Below, piece after piece: positions 1 through 9,087 of a stretch of 54,952 bases of DNA (positions within the stretch are counted from its first letter, which is position 1; each line of letters opens with the position of its first letter). Under the pieces are notes generated by a model, which had not been told where the DNA came from, did no database searches, and worked only from the letters and a program-made list of their open reading frames with translations. Source of the stretch: Beijerinckiaceae bacterium (GTDB lineage Bacteria; Pseudomonadota; Alphaproteobacteria; Rhizobiales; Beijerinckiaceae); contig SCSF01000109.1 of the NCBI GenBank assembly GCA_004298435.1, positions 1 to 54,952 of the forward strand, in the 5' to 3' direction. The translations under genes and the position numbers were made by a program.

Positions 1-1161
1 TTGGCATTTGAACCCGGCGAAGCGTTCCAGTTCGACTGGTCCGAGGACTGGGCGATCATCGGCAATGAGCGCACCAAGCTGCAGGTGGCGCATACGAAGC
101 TGAGCTACAGCCGGGCCTTCGTTGTACGGGCCTATCTCCTGCAGACACATGAGATGCTGTTCGACGCCCACAATCACGCCTTTCGCGTCTTTGGTGGCGT
201 GCCCAGGCGGGGCATTTACGACAACATGAAAACGGCCATCGACAAGGTCGGACGCGGAAAGGAGCGCGACGTCAACGCTCGCTTCCTGGCCATGGCCAGC
301 CATTATCTCTTCGAACCCGAGTTCTGCAATCCGGCGTCGGGTTGGGAGAAGGGCCAGGTCGAGAAGAACGTCCAGGATGCGCGGCATCGGATCTGGCAGC
401 CCCTTCCGCGCTTTCCTTCCCTGGATGCTCTGAACGCATGGCTGGAGAGCCGCTGCAAGGAGCTTTGGCGACAGACATCGCATGGGCGATTGCAGGGAAC
501 AATCGCTGACATCTGGGCCGAGGAAGCCCAGGCTCTCATGCCGGCATCACGTCCGTTCGACGGCTTCGTGGAATATACCAAGCGGGTCTCACCGACCTGC
601 CTCGTCCACCTGGAACGCAACCGCTATAGCGTTCCGGCCTCCTTCGCCAACCGCCCGGTGAGCATGCGGGTTTATCCGGAGAGGATTGTGGTTGCCGCCG
701 AGGGGCAGGTGATCTGCGAGCATCGCCGCATCATCGACCGTTCGCATGATCGGCCGGGACAGACAGTCTACGACTGGCGGCATTATCTGGCGGTCGTTCA
801 GCGCAAACCTGGCGCTCTTCGCAACGGTGCCCCGTTCGCCGAGCTTCCTGATGCCTTCAGGACATTGCAACAGCATCTCCTCAGGAAGCCGGGCGGCGAC
901 CGCGAGATGGCCGACATCCTGGCGCTTGTCCTTCAGCACGAGGAGCAGGCTGTGCTCTCTGCCGTCGAACTGGCGCTGGAGGCAGGCGTTCCGACGAAGA
1001 CGCATGTATTGAATCTGCTTCATAGGCTGATCGACGGCAAACCCGTTGTCCCACCGACTGTCGCTGCGCCTCAGGCTTTGACTCTCACCCATGAGCCGAA
1101 GGCCAATGTCGAGCGCTACGACGACCTGCGGAAGACGGTGGAGGCGCGCCATGCATCATAA
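1..1161 (+). CDS. istA: IstA, IS21-family DDE transposase (5' end outside the window)
   Basis: This is the transposase of the IS21 pair, which cuts and joins the element ends with help from the ATPase IstB. The visible 386 residues begin just before the catalytic core, and the first codon of the window (TTG) is not a true start: IstA proteins run to about 500 residues with an N-terminal helix-turn-helix that is missing here. Likely catalytic residues are D12 in FDWSED, D74 in YDNMK and E121 in KGQVEKNV, spaced as in rve-fold integrases. The C-terminal beta-barrel-like part (ERNRYSVP) is also typical. The stop overlaps the start of istB by 11 bases, the usual translational coupling of IS21 elements. 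No frameshift is seen in the visible part. Confidence 0.95.
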   Translation: MAFEPGEAFQFDWSEDWAIIGNERTKLQVAHTKLSYSRAFVVRAYLLQTHEMLFDAHNHAFRVFGGVPRRGIYDNMKTAIDKVGRGKERDVNARFLAMASHYLFEPEFCNPASGWEKGQVEKNVQDARHRIWQPLPRFPSLDALNAWLESRCKELWRQTSHGRLQGTIADIWAEEAQALMPASRPFDGFVEYTKRVSPTCLVHLERNRYSVPASFANRPVSMRVYPERIVVAAEGQVICEHRRIIDRSHDRPGQTVYDWRHYLAVVQRKPGALRNGAPFAELPDAFRTLQQHLLRKPGGDREMADILALVLQHEEQAVLSAVELALEAGVPTKTHVLNLLHRLIDGKPVVPPTVAAPQALTLTHEPKANVERYDDLRKTVEARHAS

Positions 1162-1963
1162 CCCTGCCAGCGGCGCAATCGTCATCATGCTCAGAAGCGT
1201 CAAGATGCACGGAATGGCCCAGGCCGTCAGCGAGTTGGCTGAACAGGGTTCACCGGCCTTCGAAGCCGCCATTCCGATCCTGTCCCAGCTTCTGAAGGCC
1301 GAAACGGCCGAACGGGAGGTCAGGTCGGTTGCCTATCAGCTCAAGGCGGCGCGGTTCCCCGCCTACCGCGACCTGAACGGCTTCGACTTCTCGAGCAGCG
1401 AGGTCAACGAGGCGCTCGTGCGCCAGCTCCATCGCTGCGAGTTCATCGACGAGGCCAACAACATCGTTCTGGTCGGCGGCCCCGGCACAGGCAAAACCCA
1501 TCTCGCGACAGCCATCGGTGTGCAGGCCATCGAGAACCACCGCAGACGCGTGCGCTTCTTCTCGACCGTCGAACTAGTCAATGCGCTCGAGCAGGAAAAG
1601 GCGCAAGGCAGATCCGGACAGATCACCAACCGCCTTGCCCACTCCGACCTCGTCATTCTGGATGAATTGGGCTATCTGCCGTTCAGTGCATCCGGTGGCG
1701 CACTGCTCTTCCATCTCTTGAGCAAGCTCTACGAGCGCACCAGCGTTATCATCACCACCAATCTCAGCTTCAGTGAATGGGCCAGCGTGTTCAGTGACGC
1801 CAAAATGACGACCGCATTGCTCGACCGCCTGACCCACCACTGCCACATCCTTGAGACCGGAAACGACAGCTTCCGATTCAAAAACAGCTCGGCTCACGAG
1901 CCCAAAACCAGAAAAGGCAAAAGCAGAAACTTGACCACCGCACCAGACCCGAAAGATACATAA
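1151..1963 (+). CDS. istB: IstB, IS21-family helper ATPase
   Basis: IstB is a DnaA/AAA+-like ATPase that assembles on target DNA and activates IstA. The 270-residue protein has a Walker A motif GGPGTGKTH and a Walker B motif [12 protein letters not shown], with a sensor-like ITTNLSF downstream, all hallmarks of IstB/DnaC-type ATPases. The ATG at 1151 was chosen because it starts the conserved N-terminus and overlaps the istA stop; a longer reading from 1091 only adds residues antiparallel in sense to istA. The C-terminal tail is basic. The gene looks intact, so the element could be active if its left part outside the window is intact. Confidence 0.95.
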   Translation: MHHNPASGAIVIMLRSVKMHGMAQAVSELAEQGSPAFEAAIPILSQLLKAETAEREVRSVAYQLKAARFPAYRDLNGFDFSSSEVNEALVRQLHRCEFIDEANNIVLVGGPGTGKTHLATAIGVQAIENHRRRVRFFSTVELVNALEQEKAQGRSGQITNRLAHSDLVILDELGYLPFSASGGALLFHLLSKLYERTSVIITTNLSFSEWASVFSDAKMTTALLDRLTHHCHILETGNDSFRFKNSSAHEPKTRKGKSRNLTTAPDPKDT

Positions 1964-1967
1964 AAGG

Positions 1968-2012
1968 CGGGTCAGTTCTCAGCGGAAACGCCGGGTCAGT
2001 TCTCAGTGGAAA
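1968..2012 (+). repeat. Two tandem terminal repeats of the IS21 right end
   Basis: A 21-base unit beginning CGGGTCAGTTCTCAG occurs at 1968-1988 and again at 1992-2012, differing at one base (C/T). Multiple short repeats at the termini are usual for IS21 elements and are transposase binding sites in the family. Confidence 0.8.
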
Positions 2013-2182
2013 TCAACACACAGGAGACTTCTCGAGCCGGGCTGCTGACGCAAGCCCCAGCCCTGGACAAGATCGCAATAGCCCGAACACAAGGCCAATG
2101 ATATATTAACGTTATTACGGCCCGACTCGCGGTCACACCGCCAGCATACAATCTCAACATCAGCGCCGAACCGGATCACTCA

Positions 2183-2590
2183 ATGGACACTTCCCAGAAG
2201 CCAACGGTCAACCTCGACGAAGGCCAAGCCGCCATCTTCAAACAGCAGAACGGCACCTGGACCGGATTCCTGAAGCTCGAAGGCCATATCTTTCCGGTCC
2301 AGCTCACCGAAGAGACCATCAGCGAAAAGCAATATTTTCGGCTTCGCGGCACCTGCCCCGAGACCGGCGACACGATCGTCGCCCTGCCGCGCCTCTATCA
2401 GAAGAGCCCATCGCTTTCCGAGAAAACCCAAAAGCCGCGCCCCGACGTTCTCGGCCGCGTCATGACAATCAATTCGAAAGCCGAACGCTACTTCGCCGGA
2501 TGGTTTGCCAAAACGAAAAAGTCAGGAACCCCCTGCATCTCATGCCGGCTCAGTCCGCTGCCGACACCCGCTCCCGCCACCCAGAACTAA
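2183..2590 (+). CDS. Hypothetical protein, 135 residues
   Basis: I do not recognise a family. The protein is soluble, with no signal or membrane segment. It opens with a hydrophilic stretch followed by short beta-like segments (TWTGFLKLEGHIFPVQL) and ends in a Pro-rich tail holding a CISC pair, so a small metal site is possible but not demonstrable. It is the first gene after the IS21 end and lies 110 bases ahead of the exonuclease gene, separated by a palindromic repeat. The start ATG at 2183 is the first in frame. It could belong with the polymerase genes downstream, but nothing in the sequence proves it. Confidence 0.6.
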   Translation: MDTSQKPTVNLDEGQAAIFKQQNGTWTGFLKLEGHIFPVQLTEETISEKQYFRLRGTCPETGDTIVALPRLYQKSPSLSEKTQKPRPDVLGRVMTINSKAERYFAGWFAKTKKSGTPCISCRLSPLPTPAPATQN

Positions 2591-2692
2591 AACATTTTCG
2601 AGCGAAGTGGTTTCCGCTTCGCGTGAAGAAAAAGAGTTAAAACAAAGGAGTAGAGCCGTGGTTCCGATTCCGTCAAAACCGGAACGGCTCTA
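2591..2692. repeat. RIME-like rhizobial intergenic palindromic element
   Basis: The element directly follows the preceding stop codon. It contains one imperfect hairpin around 2602-2622 (GCGAAG...CTTCGC) and a second with arms 2651-2666 and 2680-2692 (TAGAGCCG...CGGCTCTA). This order of hairpins and the phrase TTCGAGCGAAGTGG match, from memory, the intergenic mosaic elements scattered through rhizobial chromosomes and plasmids. Transcripts through it would fold strongly and might be protected or terminated. Confidence 0.7.
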
Positions 2693-2700
2693 AGACCGAC

Positions 2701-3351
2701 ATGCCAAATCCCGCAACTCACGACCCAGACCAGGTCTGGGTCGTCGCAGACACCGAAACCACCAGCCTCGACGTCAGCAAGGGCGAACGCATCGTCACCC
2801 TCGCAGCGATCAAGGCGACCTTCTCCAAAGAGATTGACTCCCTCTATCTCGTCCTCGACACCGAAGGCCGCCACAGTTCGCCTGAGGCTCTGGCCATCCA
2901 CCAGATCAAGATCGACGACACGCGCCAGATTCCCGAGGCTGACGCGCTCCGCCAGTTCATACCCTTCGTAGGCAATCTGCCGCTTATCTTCCACAACGCT
3001 CCCTTCGACATGGGATTTCTGCGCGATGCCTTCGCCCGCAGAGGCATCGCCATGCCGGACTGGCAGATCATCGACACCGTCGTCGAAGCACGTAAACGCC
3101 TTCCCGGAAAATCCTCGAAACTCGATGTTCTCGCCCGTCACTACAACATCGACGCCGGGATCATGGGTCACAGGAAAGAGCGCCACGATGCGCTCGAAGA
3201 TTGCAGAATCACGCTTGCCGTCTGGAAAGCCATGAACATGCCGGAAGATCTTCTCGGTGCAGGTCTGCCAGGCGAGCCAGAACCTCATCTTGCCACCCGG
3301 GCCAGCGTCATCCCCGCAGCCGCCATGCCGGATATCGAACTCGACTGGTGA
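2701..3351 (+). CDS. DnaQ-like DEDDh 3'-5' exonuclease
   Basis: This protein probably removes 3' terminal nucleotides and could be the proofreading partner of the polymerase encoded next. The DEDDh set is complete: D17 and E19 in ADTETT, D103 in HNAPFDMGF, H162 and D167 in RHDALED. At 216 residues it is close to a bare epsilon-type exonuclease domain; the roughly 30-residue tail has no obvious clamp-binding motif. It lies 62 bases upstream of the polymerase gene in the same direction, which suggests co-transcription. Similarity to RNase T or exonuclease domains of other repair enzymes cannot be excluded, but the neighbour makes a replicative proofreading role the best guess. Confidence 0.88.
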   Translation: MPNPATHDPDQVWVVADTETTSLDVSKGERIVTLAAIKATFSKEIDSLYLVLDTEGRHSSPEALAIHQIKIDDTRQIPEADALRQFIPFVGNLPLIFHNAPFDMGFLRDAFARRGIAMPDWQIIDTVVEARKRLPGKSSKLDVLARHYNIDAGIMGHRKERHDALEDCRITLAVWKAMNMPEDLLGAGLPGEPEPHLATRASVIPAAAMPDIELDW

Positions 3352-3413
3352 TCCCGGCACGCCGCGCCAGCCTGTCACGATTTCCGAAAATCGCTCCGTC
3401 ACCCTGAGGCGCC

Positions 3414-6400
3414 ATGCTTATTCTCAAATCCGCCCAATCGCTCGCGAGCCCTGCGCCCGACAGACTCGCAATCCATGCACCAGCCGACCTGCCAAAGCTC
3501 GCAAAAGCCCGCGGCTGGCCTCATGCTGTCCTGGCCGACGAACGCACCATGGCCAGCGCTCTCGATTTTCTGGATGCCGGCAAAAAAGAACACATGCCGG
3601 TTTCAGCCGGCATGCAGGTCTCCGAGCTCTCAACCCAGGCCGGCCGCGTCACGCTGGTCTTCATTCCGCTCGACCAGGCAGGCCTTCACAGGCTCATCTC
3701 CCTCGCTGACAGCCTCGCCCTCTGCGACACGCTCGACGCCTGCTCCAAAGCTCTCGCGCCATCAGCCGCAACCGACGGGTCAAAACCCAACCTTGCCGTG
3801 ATGATTCTCCCAGGCCGCGGCTTCAATCCGGCCCGCGCGGATCTCGTGAAGCAGGCTCTCGGCCACCTCGGCCTCGGCCTCGCTGTCGGCCTTGCCTCCG
3901 TCTGGGACGAAGAACTGCGCCACGCGCCGCGTCAGACCGCGATCCAGGTCGCGACAGACGCCCATATTGCGCTTGCCGAACTGCGTTTTGCTTATTCCGA
4001 AGAACCATTCGACAAAGCTCTATCCGACGCTCTCATCAGCATCACGAAAGATGCCGACACCCACCGCCGTAAAAGCCGGCTTGAAGACTCCCAGCCGCAG
4101 ACTTTCGAAGACCCGACGATCCCGTTCTACCGGCCCGTCGACGAAACCAATGCCGCCCAGCGCAACGCTGACAAGATCGCATCGCGCTTCGGCCAAATGA
4201 CCTTGAGCCGCGATCCATATCTACCTGCCAAGGCGGGCCTCAAGGAAGGCGATGATTCAAACGCCATCCTCCTCGACCTTGCCAACCAGGGCTACGCCAT
4301 CCGCGTCGCAGCCGGCCTCCTCGCAGACACACAGGAAGCTCGGGATCGCCTGGCTGAAGAAACCGGCCTCATCGTCAAACTCGGCTTTTCGAACTACTTC
4401 CTCATCATGCGCGAAGTCATCGGCTACGCCAAAGCGCGCTCCATCCCCGTCGGCCCTGGCCGCGGCAGCGCGGCGGGATCTCTCTGCGCTTTCGTCCTCG
4501 GAATCACCGACATCGAGCCGATCCGGAACAAACTCCTCTTCGAGCGCTTCATCAATCCGGAACGCGTCTCACTTCCCGACATCGACACCGACTTCTGCGA
4601 ACGCCGCCGCGGCGAAGTCATCGAACACGTCGCCCGATTCTACGGCGACAGCTGTGTCGCCCAGATCGCAACCTACAGCCATTACAAACCACGAGGCGCC
4701 ATCCGGGCCGCCGGCCGGGCCCTTGGCCTGCGCGGCGCTGCAGAGCGGGCTCTCGAGCTTATTTTTCAGTCCGGCCGCCCGGAAGAAGACTTCGCCTCAA
4801 TCCTCTCGGAGAGCCAGGACCCGGAAATCCAGCAGGTCCTCGCTCTCGGCGAAAAACTCAACGGAATTCCGGGTCACGCAGGCATCCACGCTGGCGGCAT
4901 CATCATCTCCGATGAGCCGATCACCAACCACGCGCCAGTCCTCCCGACACGCTCCGATAACGGTCGCCAGGTTATCGCCTTCGATATGAAAGGCACCGAA
5001 AAATCGGGCTTCGTCAAATTCGACTTCCTTGGCCTCAAAACGCTCAGCGTCATCCAGATGGCACTCGACACCATCGCCGCGACCCACGGCACAAAAATCG
5101 ACCTCAACGCCATCCCGGGTCACGACGAAGCCGTATTCTCGATGATCAGGCGCGGAGACACACGAACCATCTTCCAGCTTGAATCAGGCGGGATGACGCG
5201 TGCCGCAGCTGAGATCGCGACGGATAATTTCGAAGACCTCGTCGCCCTCGTTGCCCTTTACCGGCCAGGTCCGATGGACAACATCCCGATCTACGCCTCA
5301 CGCAAGCACGGCCGCTCGCCTGTCCAGTATCCGCATCCCGATCTTGAGAACATCCTCAAGGATACCTACGGGATCATGATCTATCAGGAACAAATCATGG
5401 CGATCGCGCAAGTCCTCGCCGGCTATACGCTCGGCCAGGCCGACCTCCTGCGCCGCGCCATCGGCAAGAAAGTCCCGAAAGATCTCGAAGAACAGCGCGC
5501 CAATTTCATCGCGGGCTGCGTCGCCAACGAGGTCACCCGCGAAAACGCCAATGAAATTTTCGACCTCATCTTCAAATTCGCGAACTACGGTTTCAACCGC
5601 TCGCACGCGGTCGCCTATGCCACCATCTCGTGGCAGACAGCCTGGCTCAAGTATCACTACCCAGCGGCATGGTATGCGGCCGCAGCGACGTTTGCCTCCG
5701 AAGCCGAAGACAGAGCCTACATTATCGCCGAAGCCGCGCGCCGCGGAATAACAATCCACGACGTCGACATCAACGCATCAGAGCCGGGCTTTCACGCAAT
5801 CCTCTCGACTGATAAAGGCATGCCTGATGCAATCAGGCTGCCGCTCGAATGCATCAAGGGCGTAGGCGCGGCAGCGGCCGCTCTCGCAATCGCTGAACGC
5901 AAACGCAACGGCCGCTACAAGAGCTTTCGCGATCTAGCAGCACGCTCCAGCGCTTTCAACCGGGCCCAGCTCGAGGCGCTCGCCTATGCCGGCGCCCTCG
6001 ACAAACTCAGTTCCTATCCGGCGACGATCGCCAGAGCTCATTTTGCTCACATGGCGAGAACCGAAGCCGTCGCCGTCGTAAAACAGGACGACAGCCAACT
6101 TGGTCTCTTCGGCTCGGCGGAACTCGCCGACCTCACCGATCCAATCCCGTCCGTCACGCCACTCGCGCCGGACGAAGCCGCAGCGACGCAAAGGGATTAT
6201 CTTCAGGGCCTTATGTTCCATGAGCGCCGCCAACTCGCAGCAATCGCGTGGCGCCGGCAGGTAGAATCCCTCGTGACCCTCGACCGCGGTCTCAAGATGA
6301 CCAAGAATTTCTCCTGTGCCTCGATCGGAATCATCGTCTCTGTCGGCGACAAAATGCTGCCGACGCGTGAGGGCTCGACCAAGCGCATCGTAACCATGAC

Positions 6401-6827
6401 CCTCGAAGACGAATCCGGACGCAAAACTTTCGACCTTGCGCCTCAATGCTCGATCCCGCCGGATCTCGTCACGGCCTACAATATCCCGGTCAAAATTACG
6501 CTCTGCCCGCCGGCGGTCACAGAATTCATCGCCGCCAGACCAATGATCACCCGCGTCGAAATCCTTGGCGATCCTATGACGCCGCCTTACACCTATCCGA
6601 TCGCCCGCATCGATCATGAATTCGACGACGCAACACGAGCAGGCCTGATCGATGTCATCCGCACGACGAAACGCGACGCACCAGCCGCACAAAAACTCGC
6701 CAATCACCTCCTCGTGCTCACACCTTCGCGTGCGATCACCGCTCTGCCGCTTCCGGCGCGGAGCAATCTCCCGAAGCTTGCGAACACTTTCAAAACTGTT
6801 CCCGGCTTTCTCGAGCTTCTCTACTGA
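3414..6827 (+). CDS. dnaE: DNA polymerase III alpha subunit (DnaE-type), accessory copy
   Basis: This C-family polymerase has 1137 residues. The palm motifs are intact: VGPGRGSAAGS near residue 346, PDIDTDF with catalytic D391 and D393, and VKFDFLGL with the third aspartate D537. The fingers motif YQEQIM with GQADLLRRAIGKK and a C-terminal OB-fold-like region follow. The N-terminal 200 residues replace the PHP domain but lack its usual His/Asp metal motifs, so no intrinsic proofreading or pyrophosphatase site is expected. This fits with the separate exonuclease gene just upstream. The usual imuA and imuB partners of DnaE2/ImuC are absent, so a mutagenesis-cassette assignment is not supported. 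It may replicate or repair the mobile replicon. Confidence 0.95.
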   Translation: MLILKSAQSLASPAPDRLAIHAPADLPKLAKARGWPHAVLADERTMASALDFLDAGKKEHMPVSAGMQVSELSTQAGRVTLVFIPLDQAGLHRLISLADSLALCDTLDACSKALAPSAATDGSKPNLAVMILPGRGFNPARADLVKQALGHLGLGLAVGLASVWDEELRHAPRQTAIQVATDAHIALAELRFAYSEEPFDKALSDALISITKDADTHRRKSRLEDSQPQTFEDPTIPFYRPVDETNAAQRNADKIASRFGQMTLSRDPYLPAKAGLKEGDDSNAILLDLANQGYAIRVAAGLLADTQEARDRLAEETGLIVKLGFSNYFLIMREVIGYAKARSIPVGPGRGSAAGSLCAFVLGITDIEPIRNKLLFERFINPERVSLPDIDTDFCERRRGEVIEHVARFYGDSCVAQIATYSHYKPRGAIRAAGRALGLRGAAERALELIFQSGRPEEDFASILSESQDPEIQQVLALGEKLNGIPGHAGIHAGGIIISDEPITNHAPVLPTRSDNGRQVIAFDMKGTEKSGFVKFDFLGLKTLSVIQMALDTIAATHGTKIDLNAIPGHDEAVFSMIRRGDTRTIFQLESGGMTRAAAEIATDNFEDLVALVALYRPGPMDNIPIYASRKHGRSPVQYPHPDLENILKDTYGIMIYQEQIMAIAQVLAGYTLGQADLLRRAIGKKVPKDLEEQRANFIAGCVANEVTRENANEIFDLIFKFANYGFNRSHAVAYATISWQTAWLKYHYPAAWYAAAATFASEAEDRAYIIAEAARRGITIHDVDINASEPGFHAILSTDKGMPDAIRLPLECIKGVGAAAAALAIAERKRNGRYKSFRDLAARSSAFNRAQLEALAYAGALDKLSSYPATIARAHFAHMARTEAVAVVKQDDSQLGLFGSAELADLTDPIPSVTPLAPDEAAATQRDYLQGLMFHERRQLAAIAWRRQVESLVTLDRGLKMTKNFSCASIGIIVSVGDKMLPTREGSTKRIVTMTLEDESGRKTFDLAPQCSIPPDLVTAYNIPVKITLCPPAVTEFIAARPMITRVEILGDPMTPPYTYPIARIDHEFDDATRAGLIDVIRTTKRDAPAAQKLANHLLVLTPSRAITALPLPARSNLPKLANTFKTVPGFLELLY

Positions 6828-7015
6828 GCGCGCACGCCGATGCCCGAAGGAAGTAAAAAGCTCACAGCGGCTAGACTTATGGCGCTTCGCCTCCTCGCAA
6901 AGATGTCGGCCAATTGCTCTGGGACAATCGGCTGATCGCTCCATCCAACGACCGGAAGTTCCGCTCGGCCAGCAGGCCCCCGCTGCGCAGACCAAACCAA
7001 CCAACAAGGTCCAAA

Positions 7016-8308
7016 ATGCCGACAAAAGAGATATCGGCTAGTCTCGATCTCGAAAACGAGCGCATGCGCGTCGGGACCTTGCAATGGTCCGGCGAAAGTA
7101 ACCTCGCAACCTTTGAGTACGACCCAGCCTTTCTCAAGTCCGGCCTGAACATTTCACCATTCAATCTGAAACCCGCGGCGGGAGCCATCGCGGCAAAGCC
7201 TCTCCCATTCGATGGTCTTCACGGCGCTTTTGCAGACAGTCTGCCCGATGGCTGGGGCAAATTCCTTGTCCATCGCCAGATCATCGTAAGCGGCAGGAAA
7301 CTGAGCGCCATGACACCGCTTGACCACCTCGCCATCACTGGCTTGCGCGGCATGGGAGCCCTTACCTATGAGCCCCATGAGAGCATCGTGGCAGCCCCAA
7401 CCGGGTCTCTTCAACTCTATTACCTCGCGCGCCAGGCCAACCGGGCTCCGATCGTCATGATCGAGCTCGACCAACAGGCGGCTCAAACCATGCTCGCAGC
7501 AAGTGGCAGCGCGGCAGGCGCCAAGCCAAAAATTATGATACTCCGCGATCCAGAATACGGTGACCTTCGCTTCGACACCGTGGAAATAAAATTAGACCGG
7601 TTCGAACACTGGCTCCTCAAGCTCACACTCAAAAAGGATGGTCAAGACACCGGCAAAGTCGAACATGCCTACGCCCAAATGGCCAGAGCTGCTGGAATTG
7701 ACTTTCCGAAAACAATCCTCGTCAAAGACGAAACCGGAATCTCACACTTCGCAGTCAAGCGCTTCGACAGGACAGCAACCGGCCGACTCCACGTCCACTC
7801 TCTCGCCGGCCTGCTCGACGCCGATATTCGCATCCCGTCGCTCGATTATACGGACTTCCTCAAAGTCACGAAAATCCTGACGGACGACCATCTCCAGGTC
7901 GAAGAAGCCTTCCGCCGAATGGTCTTCAATATCCTGGTCCAAAACCGCGACGATCACGCAAAAAATCACGCCTTCCTGATGAACCGAACCGGCCATTGGA
8001 AGCTGTCACCTGCCTACGACATCACGCACTCAAAAGGAATCTGCAACCAGCACAACATGACTGTTGCGGGAGCAGGCAAAGAGCCACAGCAAGAGCATAT
8101 TCTGAAGGTCGCGCAAGATAGCGGGATTCCGCCGATAACGGCGAAACGCGTAATCGACGAGGTTGCCAGCGCCCTGGTCTCCTGGCCAAAACACGCCGAG
8201 GATGCCGGAATCAGCGCTGCTGTCACTCTAACTATCGGCGCCAGGATCGACTCTCAGGCCAAAATCACGCTCGACCTTGCAGGTCTAATCTCCAAGGCCA
8301 GCGTATAG
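7016..8308 (+). CDS. hipA: HipA-family serine/threonine kinase, no HipB partner visible
   Basis: HipA toxins are protein kinases that in known cases phosphorylate aminoacyl-tRNA synthetases and cause growth arrest. This 430-residue protein has the N-terminal domain with SLPDGW, a nucleotide-binding loop GAKPK at 168-172, a catalytic segment DDHAKN with D312 and N317 (matching E. coli D309 and N314), and a DFG-like aspartate D335 in SPAYDI. The start at 7016 was chosen because an AAGGT ribosome site lies just upstream and homology begins there; the longer reading from 6914 adds low-complexity sequence. HipA genes normally follow a small HTH antitoxin gene hipB, but the 188 bases before this start contain no such gene. 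The kinase might be an orphan, use a distant antitoxin or serve another role. Confidence 0.9.
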   Translation: MPTKEISASLDLENERMRVGTLQWSGESNLATFEYDPAFLKSGLNISPFNLKPAAGAIAAKPLPFDGLHGAFADSLPDGWGKFLVHRQIIVSGRKLSAMTPLDHLAITGLRGMGALTYEPHESIVAAPTGSLQLYYLARQANRAPIVMIELDQQAAQTMLAASGSAAGAKPKIMILRDPEYGDLRFDTVEIKLDRFEHWLLKLTLKKDGQDTGKVEHAYAQMARAAGIDFPKTILVKDETGISHFAVKRFDRTATGRLHVHSLAGLLDADIRIPSLDYTDFLKVTKILTDDHLQVEEAFRRMVFNILVQNRDDHAKNHAFLMNRTGHWKLSPAYDITHSKGICNQHNMTVAGAGKEPQQEHILKVAQDSGIPPITAKRVIDEVASALVSWPKHAEDAGISAAVTLTIGARIDSQAKITLDLAGLISKASV

Positions 8309-8542
8309 TCAACTGTAGGTCATAGACCCAGAACTCTCCGACCGTCTTTCTCTAGGAGAGCAACAACCCTATAATCAGTCCGAAGACCATCCAGATGGAG
8401 GCTCACATGGCCTCGAAAGCTAAATCATGGGCCGGACACGATAAGCCTTGTCCTCACATAAGACGGGCCATTCGGAGACAGCCGGCTCGATCGGACCGTC
8501 CACGTCCTCTCGACGCGGCCATTCCTGCAAACTCTCGAAAAC

Positions 8543-8716
8543 ATGAAACTAATCCCATCTGCCAAAGACGTCATCGACGAGATCGAAACCAAAACCCGGC
8601 GTCACATCTCTCGCTACTCAGCCGACCGACTCGCCCTGTTTGGCCCTACAGGCCGCTCACGGAGTAATTGGACTCAAGGCTTGAAACAAAAAGCCGGCCG
8701 CGGCGTAACCGAGTAA
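8543..8716 (+). CDS. Small hypothetical protein, 57 residues
   Basis: A short reading frame starting MKLIPSAKDVIDEIETK and ending GRGVTE. Its amphipathic, charged N-terminus and normal amino-acid composition suggest it may be coding, but there is no clear ribosome site and no recognised family. It sits alone, 234 bases after the hipA stop, in a stretch (8309-8777) that otherwise holds only an inverted repeat. It could be the N-terminal fragment of a larger decayed gene. Confidence 0.35.
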   Translation: MKLIPSAKDVIDEIETKTRRHISRYSADRLALFGPTGRSRSNWTQGLKQKAGRGVTE

Positions 8717-8734
8717 GAAAGCAAAAAACCGAAA

Positions 8735-8759
8735 TAGTACATACAATTTAAGTGTACTA
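8735..8759. promoter_or_regulatory. Perfect 7-base inverted repeat
   Basis: TAGTACA at 8735-8741 is mirrored by TGTACTA at 8753-8759 around an AT-rich spacer. It lies between the small frame at 8543 and the end of the convergent gene at 8778. It could be an operator or a weak hairpin; there is no U-tract, so termination is doubtful. Confidence 0.35.
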
Positions 8760-8777
8760 CCCGCCCTCTCCCCCTGC

Positions 8778-9044
8778 CTAATTACAGAGGTAAGTAACAA
8801 GCGAAATCCCGCGCTCGCCCCACATCTGAATCACAGAGCGCAGATCCGTCGGTTTTTGCGCAACCTGACATTCCGTTGCAGACACCGCTTCACAATTCGG
8901 CGGGAGGAATGACGAAAAACTATGGCTCGACATCGCTGTCGTGAGCCTGTTCCAGGAGCAGGAATAGCCCATCCTCGACAGACCATAAGAGCAAATCCCG
9001 ATCGTAGCCCCGACCATGAATACCCGTGCAGCAGCGCGAAGCAC
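8778..9044 (-). CDS. Small membrane-anchored or exported protein, 88 residues
   Basis: The protein has one hydrophobic N-terminal segment (VFMVGATIGICSYGL) that could be a signal peptide or anchor, followed by a short polar domain with several cysteines, ending LVTYLCN. The GTG at 9044 is preferred because a strong GGAGG lies five bases upstream at 9050-9054; the longer reading would start on a TTG that overlaps this ribosome site. It is the last gene of a minus-strand series and follows the P-loop gene by 43 bases. No family is recognised. Context suggests an envelope component. Confidence 0.55.
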   Translation of the reverse strand: MLRAAARVFMVGATIGICSYGLSRMGYSCSWNRLTTAMSSHSFSSFLPPNCEAVSATECQVAQKPTDLRSVIQMWGERGISLVTYLCN

Positions 9045-9087
9045 AGAATCCTCCAAAGATATTAAGTTGCACGAAGGAAGAGTGGCC

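Larger units (their letters stand above)
1..2018 (+). mobile_element. IS21-family insertion sequence, left part outside the window
   Basis: The istA-istB gene pair is followed by two direct copies of a terminal repeat, and the element appears to end in the reverse complement of a TGTTGATTTCC-type tip at about 2018. The left end and the N-terminal part of istA lie before position 1. The exact right boundary is inferred from the repeat and from the typical IS21 tip; the target duplication cannot be seen because the other end is missing. Confidence 0.85.

Noticed and set aside
5934-7025. Minus-strand frame of 363 codons
   Set aside because: It lies antisense to the end of the dnaE gene, which has clear homology; Arg/Gly-rich composition is typical of a shadow.
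6652-7084. Search for a hipB gene before hipA
   Set aside because: Frames in this stretch are shadows of the polymerase end or lack any helix-turn-helix pattern and ribosome site.
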